From: Phytopythium helicoides
Taxonomy: Eukaryota; Oomycota; Peronosporomycetes; Pythiales; Pythiaceae
Length of the DNA stretch: 64,000 nt
Direction of reading: 5' to 3'
Assembly: GCA_024867545.1 (NCBI GenBank)
Contig: JANFNE010000003.1
Location: forward strand, 1,178,001-1,242,000
Under the pieces are notes generated by a model that saw nothing but the letters and a program-made list of their open reading frames with translations, searched no databases and was not told the DNA's origin. This document shows positions 31,885-42,488 of the stretch, in pieces (position 1 is the first letter of the stretch; each line of letters begins with the position of its first letter). The position numbers were made by a program, and so were the translations under genes.

Positions 31885-32787
31885 GACGAGAGAGGAGGGC
31901 GGGGAGGCGGGCGCTGCTGGAGTGGGCTCGGGCCGGCGGATTGAAGAGTGGGCAGGCGATGGATGCGGCGGAGCAGCGTCGCGAGCTTATGAAGCGCACT
32001 TTGCCGGCGTTTGCTTGCTGTTTTTTGTATGGCCGACGCGCACCTTACGACTCAGTAAGCGTACTTAATGGACGATGTTGAGATGCACAGCACTTGTAGT
32101 TTGGCAGGTGCGATCTTCAAGGGGCATGGAGGCGCTGTATGCCGGGGTATGTGATTTGAAAGGCTTTTTTGGACTACTTTCTAAGTCAAAGTAATATGAT
32201 AGATCAGATGAAATTGGATTATATGGGTATCGCTACGCGCGCACACGGGATTGTTTATGCAGAGAGGCGTGCATCTCAACATTGCATATCGCAGAGGGTG
32301 ATTTTCTCTGAAAAATGATATTTATAAAGATTCACCGGGTACGTCATGCCTCGAAAGAGTGCCTCTCTCCCTTTGCCAAACCGGTCCGTCACCGTCCCGA
32401 ACCGGTTTTCACATCGTTTAGTGTATCTTTGAATCGCGGCAAGTCATAGACTCGGAGGAGTGACTTAGCGGTATCATCAAGATTCACCAAACTATTTACG
32501 AACATAGTTCTATACAAACGTCAAGTGTGATTATGTACGAAAATACCTGCACGAAATTGCAACCCGTTTTTGACACTTGCACGGAAATGCTTACCGTGTT
32601 TTGTTTATCACACATGTCACTACCCCGAGACAATGATTGCTTCGCATTCACCTTTCGCATTCACCGCGGATCTCCTGGTGGTGGCCGCCTCCTAGCGCTG
32701 CGTCACCACTCGCGCTTTCTCCGCGCTCCCCAAGCAGCAGCCAGCAGCTCCGCCTTACCGCACAGCACTCCTCTCGCCCTCCCCCTC
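31885..32787. other. bidirectional promoter region between OAT and AMP deaminase
   Basis: 903 nt, markedly A/T-richer in its middle (32100-32650) than the flanking coding sequence. Both genes start outward from it. On the minus strand near 31938 CCACTCTTCAATCC is a weak Inr-like match for OAT. No gene or repeat is recognised. Confidence 0.45.
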
Positions 32788-35131
32788 ATGGACGCGACGG
32801 CGCGAGCGCTCGAGGCCGAGCTGGCGCTGCGCGACGACGAGCGCAAGCCGGACGCGCGCGCGCTGGCGGCCGCGCACTTGCTGCATCCGGAGATGGCGGC
32901 GGGCGCGGCGCTGCACCTTGGCGCGGCGGGCAACAACGACGAGGACGAGGACGAGGAGGACGCGGGCGCGGCGGGCCACGCGCTGACGCGGCACGAGGGG
33001 CTGCTCAAGGCCTCGATCCTCGAGAAGGTGGCGACCGAGAAGCGCCTGCGCAAGCTCTCGGAGCCCTACGAGAAGGAGTCGGCCGAGCCGGGAGGTGCGC
33101 GCGCTTGCTCAGGCTGAAGAGGTGGCGCAGGGCTGACGCAGTGACGATGACAGAGCTCGAGGACCTGTTCGACCGCATCCCCGAGCCGTACGGACAGCTG
33201 TCGTCCTATCAGCGCATCCAGATCACGTCGGCGCCGGACGAGGTCGACCGCGAGACTAAGGAGGTGTGCGAGCTCATCCGCAAGTGCGTCGCCATGCGCA
33301 AAAAGTGGATCGCACCCAACGAGGTGCACACGCCGCTGCCGCCCACGCAGGTGCCCTCCAGCCCGCGCTCGCAAGGCGTGCGCCTGCGCCACCGCGACGA
33401 GATCGAGTACGACCCCTTCTCGCGGCCCGTACCCGAGGCTTCCGAGCACCGTATCGCCATGGTCGACGGCGTCGTGCAAGTCTACGAGCCCAAGCGCAGC
33501 GAGGATGAGGTCGACGTGCCCATCGCGCACATTGGCTCGGCGCGCGAGTTCTACACCGACCTGTTCGAGATCAAGCGCATCATCAACTACGGACCCGTCA
33601 AGACGCTGTCGTACAAGCGCCTGCAGCTGCTCGAGGCGCGCTTCAACTTGCATACGCTGCTGAACGCCGAGCGCGAGCTCATGGCGCAAAAGGCCGTGCC
33701 GCATCGCGACTTTTACAACGTGCGCAAGGTCGACACGCACGTGCACCACTCGGCGTGCATGAACCAAAAGCACCTGCTGCGCTTCATCAAGTCGCGTCTC
33801 CGCAACTCTCCCGGAGAGATCGTCATCTACCGCGACGGGCGCTTCATGACGCTCAGCGAGGTCTTCCGATCCCTCAGCCTCACGGGCTACGACTTGAGCG
33901 TCGACACGCTCGACATGCACGCGTCCAACACCTTCCACCGCTTCGACCGCTTCAACCTCAAGTACAACCCTGCCGGCCAGAGTCGTTTGCGCGAGATCTT
34001 CCTCAAGACAGATAACCTAATCGCCGGCAAGTACCTCGCTGAGATCACCAAGGAGGTATTCAGCGACCTAAATGCAAGCAAATACCAGCTCGCCGAGTAC
34101 CGCGTGTCGATTTACGGCCGCAAGCACTCCGAGTGGAGCAAGCTTGGACGCTGGTTCTACCTGAACAAGCTGGCGTCGCCCCACGTTCGCTGGATGGTGC
34201 AGATCCCGCGCCTGTACTTTATCTACAAGAAGGCCGGTGAGATTGACAACTTCCAAGAGATGCTCGACCACATCTTCATGCCGCTGTTTGAGGTCACTCG
34301 CGATCCGTCCTCGAACCTCCCGCTGCACTACTTCCTGGAAACAATGATTGGCTTCGACTGCGTTGACGATGAGAGCAAGTCGGAGCCATTCCGTGCCGAA
34401 CGCGGCAAGATGCTCCCAAAGCCCCAGGACTGGACGAACGAGTACAACCCGCCGTACGACTACTGGTGCTACTACATCTACGCCAATATCGCCATGCTCA
34501 ATGCGTTCCGTCGCGCCAAGGGCCTCTCGACGTTCTCGTTCCGCCCGCACTCTGGAGAAGCTGGCGACCCGGAGCACCTCGCGGCCGCTTTCCTCACGGC
34601 CAACGCCATCAACCACGGCATCACGCTTCGCAAGGCCGTGCCGCTGCAGTACCTGTACTACTTGACACAGATCGGCATCGCCATGTCCCCACTAAGCAAT
34701 AACCGGCTCTTCCTCGACTACCATCGCAACCCGTTCCCGATTTACCATGCTCGAGGTCTGAACGTGTCGCTCAGTACGGACGACCCGGTGATGCTCCACT
34801 ACACCAAGGACCCGCTGCTGGAAGAGTACTCAGTCGCTCTCCAGGTATGGAAGCTCACGGCTACAGATGTTTGCGAGATTGCTCGCAACTCGGTGCTCCA
34901 GTCAGGCTTCGAACATCAGTTCAAGGAACACTTCCTCGGCCGAAACTACATTCTACCGGGTGCGCAGGGCAACGGTGCGTCTTCATGGTGCTTTCGTAAT
35001 GCTTTGTTGGATCGGTTCCTGACTAGTTGTTCAATGCTGCTGCAGACATTCGTATGACAAACGTGCCCGACATCCGTGTGGACTACCGCCACGAGACACT
35101 GCTGGCTGAGCTTGCGTTCATCCAGACGTAA
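32788..35131 (+). CDS. AMPD: AMP deaminase
   Basis: Three exons (32788-33094, 33142-34974, 35046-35131) keep one frame and give 741 residues. The first intron is only 47 nt. Catalytic-domain motifs of the adenosine/AMP deaminase superfamily: the metal-binding pair in KVDTHVHHSACMNQKHLLRF, the long substrate-cleft region SDLNASKYQLAEYRVSIYG, YYIYANIAMLN, and SLSTDDPVMLH near the C-terminus. The N-terminal ~100 residues are acidic and variable, as is usual in this family. The enzyme converts AMP to IMP and ammonia in the purine nucleotide cycle (established). The start at 32788 is the first Met in frame before a coherent acidic N-terminus. Confidence 0.96.
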
Positions 35132-35179
35132 GCTCGCTCGCGTTCCTGCTGTAGATTTCATAAATCGTAATGCCATTTC

Positions 35180-36100
35180 TTCCTGATAACCCCTTGGTTC
35201 CCAACGCCACGAACTGCGATCGTTTCTCATTAGCATGGAGTGCCAGGCGCTCAGCAAGGAACAGAGCCCCGTGAGGACAGCCTAGGCGACTCAAAAATAT
35301 GCGGCCGCTTGGACTCTATCTTGCAAATTCACGACTGAGAGAAGAACGCTTGGACTCGAATGGCGCGACCTTGCCGAGAGTGCGAGTTGAAATCTTCCAT
35401 AACATCCCTCCCAACGGGAAATGAATTCAAAGTCAGATGAACTTCATCCTCCTGACTCTATCGTTCATGTGAGCAGCCAGGATTCGACACTTCTCTTGCA
35501 TGGAAGATCGGTCACAAGCGGCAGAGCAAAGATGGAGGCTTGCGAACCATGACGCAACCAATGAGCTCTCAGCAAGCCTTCAACGTGTCCGAGGACTCCA
35601 GCAGCGTCTCGCGGCTCACAACCCGGACCCACGTATCCAGTCTCCAGATCCTTCCAAGGCCTTCGCCGCGGCGACATCAGAGTCTGTCAAACCAGCGGCA
35701 GGGATGATCGGCCACGAATGATGTCAAGCGCGACGTATCCAAGTCAAGGTAGCCATGCGTGGCTTCACGACGTGCACGAGTTCGAGAGCGGACGAGGGAG
35801 TGCGCGGCGGCCGATGCGCTGCGCGCTGTGCTTCCTCTTGCGCAGTCGTCTTTCAAGACAGAAAGACTGCGGGAGCACGCTGCCTTCGTCCTGGAAGTTG
35901 TCCGAGTGCTGGATCATCGCAGCTCAAGATCATCGAGGTCCAGTGCATCCAATTGTCGGGTGGTTTCCAGCGACCACACGCGCAACACAAGAGGTGCCGC
36001 CTTCGTCTCGGAGACTTGTCGATAGGGACTTTGCAGCTGCAGCAGCGGCAGTAGCAGTAGAGCCCCAGGCTTTGATTCTTTAGGTGTTGACCCGTGCGCT
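35180..36100 (+). repeat. dispersed repeat copy A, with inner segment inverted relative to copy B
   Basis: 35222-35296 matches 39782-39860 directly (TTTCTCATTAGCATGGAGTG start). 35297-35617 matches ~39861-40178 as reverse complement (for example CTTGGACTCTATCTTGCAAA here, its complement near 40146-40165). Direct homology resumes at 35617-35656 (ACCCGGACCCACG...) and 35755-36057, where the two copies look almost identical. A 98-nt piece (35657-35754) is missing from copy B. Open frames inside are unsupported and I see no transposase. It may be a non-autonomous element or a segmental duplication. Confidence 0.8.
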
Positions 36101-36430
36101 GACGTGATCAAATACTTATACCATAAGTTGACAACTCGTGTGAGTTGTCATCTGTGGCGGCGTGTTGTGAAAGCAGGAGCAGCGACGGCATGCCTAGACA
36201 GCAGGGAACGAGTGCATCCTGAGTAGCACCTCAACAATCAGTAGTGCTGAGATTGCAAGCAGCAGCGGAGGTGGCGTGGGCGTGGCGGTCGACATCGTGC
36301 GTTTCGTGATCAATGTCGTTGCCTCGTATCATTTTTTGATTACCCTCCAAAACTCTGAATACTATACACATAGACTTCACAAAACGAGGGTAATCATACA
36401 CGATACTATACTTCCTGCTCATATCCCGCA

Positions 36431-36446
36431 CGCCATTTGCCAATTG
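36431..36446 (+). promoter_or_regulatory. possible Inr-like element of M96-family gene
   Basis: GCCATTTGCCAATTGAC resembles the oomycete Inr/FPR core but lies only 8-23 nt before the start codon, so the 5' UTR would be very short. Confidence 0.3.
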
Positions 36447-36453
36447 ACACCGG

Positions 36454-37893
36454 ATGGAGCACGACGAGGAGGACGTGCTCGCGCTGGAGGCCGCTCTGGC
36501 GTTCCTGGACGGCTGGGAGGTCACGGGCGTGTCGTGTGAGAGCAGCAGTGAGTGCTCGAGAGGCGGGTGCGGTTCTTCTGCCAGTTTCGCGTCTCTGGGA
36601 GTCGAGGCTTCTCCCGAGACGGCCGGGTTCAAGTCCACGTACAATTCTACTTCCAAGTCGAAGCGTACGTCGAAGTCCGCGTCCAAGCCCGCATCCAAAC
36701 CGAAGTCCAAGCGTACGTCGAAGTCCGCGTCCAATTCCAATCTCAAGCGTCAGTCGACTACGGATCGGCGTAAGGAGGAGATCCTGCAGCTACGGGCAGA
36801 ACTGAATGAGCTGGAGGAGAAAGCTGGGCAGTTGTATGAGACGAAAGAACTGCAGAAGAGAGTGAATGCATGCGGCTTCGGAATGTCAGGCGAGTTGGCG
36901 CTTGGACTGGCAAAAGAGAAGTTGGCTGCGGCGTGGGAAGAAGTGGTTGTTCGGCAGAAGAGGCTGCGAATCGCGTCTGAGATGGAGAACGCGCGGCTAA
37001 TAAATGATGTCATGGAACAACGCAAGACAATTGCGTCCATCAAAACGGAGCTGAGACGCCTTGCCAAGGTCATGAGCGCGGTGCATGATTCACCCATCGC
37101 ACCGGCAATATTGATGTCGATGGAAGAAAGAGCCGCCGATGTCAATCTAGCCTTGGACAAGACCTGCCGTCAGATGGAGACTGTCTTTTTTGGCAAGGCG
37201 AATGGCGATGTGACAGCCGTTTGCAGATGGCTAAAACTTGCGCCAAGCAATCAGATTGTCAAGGTGTCTCCGACTAAACTTGTCGCGATGGTGCACCACA
37301 CCAGGATTCTTCCTTTTGACTTTTTCCAGGTCACTTCGGTCATGCCAGAAAATCTGGATGCGAGCTGCCAGCCGCCTTACAAGCTCACAGACATGGCAAG
37401 TGCGATCGTCGTTATTCATTGATGGCATTTTTTCTCATGTCCATGTTGGTATTGATCGATATAGACAACCAACAACACGAAGTTTAGCAGCTACTTCATG
37501 GAGCACCAATCCGAAAGCTTCAGCTACAGCCTCTGCACCAATGCTGCTATGCGGCAACCATTTAGTGCAGGGTATGTCGGATTTGTGTTCGCCAGTGTGT
37601 CTCATCCGTTCGTGATCAATGGTTCTTCAGCACCAGGAATCTCATTATCCAACCGTAGTTTCACAAGCTTCACAAAGCTCTCCGATACATCGAGCGATGT
37701 CGCTATGTGTCAGATCGATGTTGCGATCCAAATCGAAGTTGAAACCAGCGCCACCGCCAGAGCAGAGCGCAAGGCTCAAGCCTGGAATCTCGCAGAAGCT
37801 GTTATAAAATCTGATCGTGAGCACTTCAACAATTTTGTTGGCAGGATCGAGTCGGCAGTGCTTCAAAGACAAATGGGGATAAGCCGCTGCTAG
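36454..37893 (+). CDS. M96 mating-specific/START-like family protein with GC-AG intron
   Basis: Two exons, 36454-37395 and 37465-37893, give 456 residues. The intron 37396-37464 starts GCAAGT after ATG and ends ATATAG: a GC-AG intron, phase 0. No GT donor restores the frame. The N-terminus is acidic, then Ser/Lys-rich with a 16-residue duplicated unit (KSKRTSKSASKPASKP). A coiled region follows (RRKEEILQLRAELNELEEK), then the START-like core (SPTKLVAMVHHTRILPFDFF; YVGFVFASVSHPFVINGSS). Function is unknown; family members are expanded in oomycetes. It lies between two copies of a repeat and next to two broken relatives. Confidence 0.65.
36655..36735 (+). repeat. 48-bp coding tandem duplication in the M96-family gene
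   Basis: Two 33-nt near-identical stretches begin at 36655 and 36703 (period 48 nt, 16 codons). Both encode KSKRTSKSAS and differ at one or two bases. The in-frame period is compatible with recent slippage or unequal crossing-over. Confidence 0.75.
37396..37464 (+). other. GC-AG intron
   Basis: Donor ATG|GCAAGTGCG and acceptor GATATAG|ACA. It is 69 nt, phase 0. The alternative GT in the same place (one codon later) would break the frame. The paralogous fragment at 38974-39041 uses the same AG|GCAAGT donor at the homologous position. Confidence 0.65.
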
Positions 37894-38003
37894 CCGTTTG
37901 CGTTGGAGCCTTCGTATTTCATGGACTCAGCGTATCCAAACACGTTGTCATTGCTTTTTTTATTTCGTGTAGATGCACGACTTGAGAGCTTCACACTGTC
38001 GCC

Positions 38004-38650
38004 TTAGCAGCTTACATACCGCCCATTCATTCTCAGTAAATCTTCTTCAATCTGTAGCTGCAAGCTGCTCAAGTAGTTGCTGCGGCTTTGTTTCATAAGG
38101 TCGAAAAGGGTTTTCCTGAGGTTCTTGCGGTCTGGAACATCGAGTGAGACGTCTACAATCGTTTCCCAGTCGACTTGTAGTAGTGTCAGTGACTTTCCAG
38201 CAGGAGATAGCACGATGCAACCTCGCTCGTGTACACCAATCCCAGACACTTCATGCCAGTCTCCAATACCGGTGATCGCATCCGTGCTTGCATATGCGAT
38301 TGCCACGTGCTGACCCTCTTTGCGCTTATGCACCGCTTGATGACCAGACGTATTTGTAACTAGTCCGTCCAAGTTCTGCCGAGCTGTGTAACTGCGAAGC
38401 ATGGTCGCCTCTGGTGTTTGCAGGAGCTGTAGTAGGATAACGCTCGCTAAGACAAACAAATCACACCGCTCAGCGCTAATGACGCCTGATACGTACCTTT
38501 TTGTAGTAAACTTTGTGGACGCGGCATTCCTTGTCAGCTCGTTCCCACAATGCTTGGGCTGCTGCGTGTGTGTCAAAGGGGATGTAGCAGCTCTCAGTCA
38601 GCACCAGACGGGTCAAAGTTGGCGACGATCACTTTCCGGCGACACGCAGA
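38004..38650 (-). pseudogene. C-terminal fragment of an M96/START-like family gene
   Basis: Minus strand. One exon part contains TLTRLVLTESCYIPFDTHAA, continuing QALWERADKECRVHKVYYKK. It is followed by an intron (donor GTACGTATC near 38500, acceptor CTACTACAG near 38430) and the coding end LRSYTARQNLDGLV...LLRMNGRYVSC (stop at 38004). The order matches the second half of the START-like family. No N-terminal half precedes it; the upstream sequence is instead occupied on the other strand by another family fragment. I therefore call it a truncated relic. Transcription is unknown. Confidence 0.5.
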
Positions 38651-38689
38651 GAGCGTCCACTCCACCGATAGGGAGAATCGTGTCTGCAA

Positions 38690-39413
38690 AGATGGCAGCT
38701 TCAGACGATACAAATCGCCTTCTAGACCAGATCTGCTGTCAAATGGAACCTTCGTTCGTTGCTTCGGCGAATGGCGACGTGACTCTAGTGCTCGACAGAC
38801 CAACACTTCCCGAAAACCTCCCAGGCACGCAGCTTGTCGAGATAACACCGACCAAGGTTGTGGCAGAGGTCCAAAACACTTGGGTGTTGCCCTTCGACTT
38901 GTTTCTGGTCGCTACTGCCGCCCGGGATGCTGTGGATGAGTGCTGCAGTCCGCTGCGCAGTTTCGTCGCGAAGGCAAGTACATTTGCATCGAGTGTGGTC
39001 GACTTGCGTTGACATATGATGACCTTTGAATGATGCAACAGGCAAACGAGACTCAATTTCGCAGCTATACTCTTCAACACCAATTCGATGACATCAGCTA
39101 CAGTCTATGTTCGAGCTCAGCGGTTTGACAACACATTAATGTGGGGCATGTTGGATTCATCATCGCAGGTGTTTCTCATCCTTTTGGCATCAATGGCGCC
39201 TCGGTATCGGGCGTCACTCTATCCAACCGCTGCATCATGCGCTTTTCTCGCCTCCCAAAGTACCGATGTGCCAGATTGATATCGCAACACAAGCCGAAAA
39301 TGATGTCAACCACGTCGCGGAAAGTGAGCACAAGACTCAACCTCGAGATCTCGCCAATGTCATCACGGACATGGATCGAGAATATTTTGACAAATCGAGT
39401 CAACGGTGATTCA
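38690..39413 (+). pseudogene. degraded M96/START-like family copy
   Basis: Aligns by eye with the gene at 36454 from its middle onward: CCQMEPSFVASANGDVTLVL parallels CRQMETVFFGKANGDVTAVC, then ITPTKVVAEV and WVLPFDLFLV. An AG|GCAAGT GC-type donor at 38974 and an acceptor at 39041 occur at the homologous place. Exon 2 (ANETQFRSYTLQHQFDDISY) reaches an in-frame TGA at 39126 where the intact gene has CGG. After GHVGFIIAGVSHPFGINGAS a further frameshift follows. The N-terminal ~220 residues are absent. Stop, frameshift and truncation together make this a pseudogene. Confidence 0.7.
38974..39041 (+). other. GC-AG intron in the degraded M96 copy
   Basis: AAG|GCAAGTACA to ATGCAACAG|GCA. It is 68 nt, phase 0. 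The donor matches the GC-AG consensus AG|GCAAGT perfectly. Confidence 0.6.
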
Positions 39414-39699
39414 GAGACAGACACAATCTTCGAGCTGGTGCTAGTCATGCTATCCCAGCACACTGGGGGATTATTTCCTCGGCGACATCATATCCGAGGA
39501 CCTCGGAGTCGCCCGCCAGTGGCTGTACGCGATCGCGATCTGGTGAGTTGTTCTACCTCTCTGCATCGTACGTGAATGTAAACGGGAGTACAGTACATAC
39601 GTGTTCTTTTCCTTCAGCCGCTCGATGTGGCTCATATCGCCTCGCGATGAATGGAGGAGAGCATCGAGTTTCTCTCCAAGCGATGAATGCGAGTTTTCC

Positions 39700-40560
39700 C
39701 AGTTAACTCCTTGGTTCCTAATATCGTATCTTACGACATAAACACATGAACTGCGAGCAATTGTCTCTGCATGACACGCTTGTTTCTCATTAGCATGGAG
39801 TGCCAGGCGCTCAGCAAGGAACAGGGCCCCATGGGGACAGCCTACTGTAGGCGACTCAAAGGCGCTGCTGGAGTCCTCGGACACGTTGAAGGCTTGCTGA
39901 GAGCTCATTGGTTCCGTCGTGGTTCGCAAGCCTGCATCTTTGCTCTGCCGCATGTGACCGTTCTTCCTTGCAAGAGAAGTGTCGAATCCTGACTGCTCAC
40001 ATGAACGATAGAGGCAGGAGGATGAAGTTCATCTGACTTTGAATTCATTTCCCATTGGGAGGGATGTTATGGAAGATTTCAACTCGCACTCTCGGCAAGG
40101 TCGCGCCATTCGAGTCCAAGCGTTCTTCTCTCAGTCGTGAATTTGCAAGATAGAGTCCAAGCGGCTGCATTTCCCGGGTCACGACCCGGACCCACGCATC
40201 CAGTCTCCAGATCCTTCCGATGCGTGGCTTCACGACGTGCACGAGTTCGAGAGCGGACGAGGGAGTGCGCGGCGGCCGATGCGCTGCGCGCTGTGCTTCC
40301 TCTTGCGCAGTCGTCTTTCAAGACAGAAAGACTGCGGGAGCACGCTGCCTTCGTCCTGGAAGTTGTCCGAGTGCTGGATCATCGCAGCTCAAGATCATCG
40401 AGGTCCAGTGCATCCAATTGTCGGGTGGTTTCCAGCGACCACACGCGCAACACAAGAGGTGCCGCCTTCGTCTCGGAGACTTGTCGGCAGGGACTTTGCA
40501 GCTGCAGCAGCAGTAGGAGTATCTGGAAGGGCGCTACAGACCGAAGAGAACTTTGATTCT
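39700..40560 (+). repeat. dispersed repeat copy B
   Basis: Partner of copy A at 35180-36100. Direct matches are 39782-39860, 40179-40218 and 40219-40516. The inner part 39861-40178 is reverse-complemented relative to copy A. Both copies are on the same overall orientation and lie about 4.5 kb apart, flanking the M96-family block. No open frame inside carries a recognisable domain. Confidence 0.8.
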
Positions 40561-40608
40561 TAAGATAATAGGAGTTGAGTTTTCCCATTGGTTTACATGC
40601 AGGGGTGC

Positions 40609-41759
40609 TTACAACGGATGATGGAGACGAACGGTTGGCGGGAAGTGCAGCTCTGTCTTCCAGTGGCGCCCATGTTTGGACGGAATCACTCGCGCGCGCT
40701 CTCTGCTGCTTGCCGCGGCCTTTGCCTGCTGTTTCGATGGGAGTCCAGAAGCGAGAGCTGAGGCATCTGCGGCGGACGTTGGGCGACCTAATAGCAGGCT
40801 ATGAACGACCGATCCGCCAGAGTAGAGCGACTCGACTCGCCTCTCTACCTGCATAATGATATTGGAGGCCTGGCGAGGCTCGTCAACGGCCTTGATTGGA
40901 GATGGATAACGCATGCGATTCTGATTATCGCGCAGGATAGCAGCGCTTTCTCGTCGAGACCGCGCGCTCAAGTCTCGTAGCGCGTCCATGTTTCCAGCTT
41001 CCGGAAATTGTTTTTGGCGAAGAGCTGGACGGAATGGTCCAGTTGAGGCCCTTGCCGCGGTGGCTGCAAGGTTTGGCGCATCAATGCGTAGCACGCGTGC
41101 TGCGTCACTTGAGAGTAGGCGAAATGAAGGAGGTGGGTGCGGTTGTGTCGCCGATACCGGTGCTGCTCCTGTTGCAGCCAGGCGATGTTGGATGACCAGG
41201 CTGGAAGGTTGAGCAGATCGAGCTCTAGCCGAGCGACTTGGTCTCTGTTGAGCACTTACAACTCGGCGCTCCTCGTCCTCTCTTTGATCAGCAATGGGAT
41301 CGCGGTAGGTGCTTGGCAAGAACTGCATCAAACCAGGATCTGTCAACTCATAGGATGGACAGCGATTCGCCGAGGGCACTAACCTGCGTGCAAAATGCAC
41401 AGACGTCGAGTGGTATGAGCGTCCCGCCTCCGTTTTTCGATAGCTCAGTCAAGAACGAGTCGATGCCCTGGCGAAGCGAAGGAGAGATGGATGCAATGCC
41501 ACCACCGCCGTCCGGCATGGCACCGCGCTCAATGAGCATGCGTCGCGCTCGCAGGACCTCCTAGAAATGTCTTAAGTCCACTGCAATCAAGCAGCCAAAG
41601 TCTTGGTCGTACCGAGGAGCTGAGGTTTTCTGTGAAGCCCGACGCAAAGTACTGCTGGCATAATGCGCACTGCCTGATCGGGAGAACACGAGCTTAGCGA
41701 TACGCCAATTGGTCTGTCTGCGGCAAACCACTCGAACACCTGCGCCCGTCGACTGCCAT
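40609..41759 (-). CDS. hypothetical protein with Cys-pair N-terminus
   Basis: The exon model 41759-41740, 41673-41613, 41560-41384, 41346-40609 stays in frame and gives 331 residues. Introns are 66, 52 and 37 nt; the last is unusually short. The N-terminus has two Cys pairs (RQCALCQQYF and VCAFCTQ) that could bind a metal, and a helical segment (SSEVLRARRMLIERGAMPDG). The rest is Arg/Ser/Ala-rich and probably disordered, ending in a basic tail. I do not recognise the family. Its 5' end faces the plus-strand hypothetical gene at 41952. Its 3' end lies just past repeat copy B. Confidence 0.45.
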
Positions 41760-41951
41760 TGCTGAATTCACAGCAAACCTCCCAGCTAAATGGTCAAGTA
41801 GCCAGTCCAGAATAGACTTCAACGTGATGTGCGTGCGCGTGTAGCCATCAAATCAACTTCAACGTGCCGCTGATTGGTCCAAACTTAAATTTCGAGCCTC
41901 TCATTGGTGGGAAATCCCAATCCAACGTAACACATCACCTTCCAGCGCTCG

Positions 41952-42348
41952 ATGACTCTGAGCAGCTCATTCGAGAAGAAGCCGCCGCTCCAGCAGCCTC
42001 CAGCCGCGCCGTTCCCGCCTCGAAACTCGCTTCGCAGCCGTCGCTAGCCGCCCTAAGGCCTTGCAGCTCTCGCCCATGCCCGCTCTACTCGGAGAGGCCG
42101 CCGTGGCCGCGCTCATCTCGAGGCACAAGGTGCATCCGCCGCACCTGCCACCTGTCGACACCAAGGAGCGCCGTCGCTCGTTCGGAGATGCCTCGGTACC
42201 CGGCCAGCAGGAGCCGCGCAGCCCACTCAGGGCCGCAAGCTTCAGCCTCGCGCACCTGCGCAGTCTCATCATCGAAAACGCTGACAGCGTCTGCACCCGT
42301 GAATCCGAGCGTGACAAGTCCTGTTGCGCGCGCCGCGGGTTTTGGTAA
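41952..42348 (+). CDS. small hypothetical protein
   Basis: Two coherent coding-looking pieces: MTLSSSFEKKPPLQQPPAAP from 41952, and a piece after a CCTTGCAG acceptor near 42068 containing LSPMPALLGEAAVAALISRH and SLAHLRSLIIENAD, stopping at 42348. I could not join them with a splice that preserves the frame, so either a base is missing or the gene starts at the Met at 42076. Codon choice looks coding (G/C third positions). No recognised domain. It is convergent with the BEACH gene. Confidence 0.35.
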
Positions 42349-42488
42349 TGACCGCCACGTGGTCGCTCATAGCCGCTGGCATGAGGCTGCACGGCTGCGT
42401 GATGCTTGTCCTTCGTTCCATGTTGAATACCATGTGTACCGAGTTGCTGTATTGAGATAATCGTCCGTTCACGCCTTCTTCCTTGCGG

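Noticed and set aside
33066..33938. Minus-strand open frame of 290 codons opposite AMP deaminase
   Set aside because: Shadow of a highly conserved coding strand; no start context or domain.
35718..36083. Open frames inside repeat copies A and B as transposon proteins
   Set aside because: Three frames are open at once in the conserved part; none has integrase, transposase, helicase or reverse-transcriptase motifs.
38401..38680. N-terminal part of the plus-strand frame leading into the degraded M96 copy
   Set aside because: It is antisense to the minus-strand M96 fragment, which has the better family match; family similarity on the plus strand begins only near 38690.
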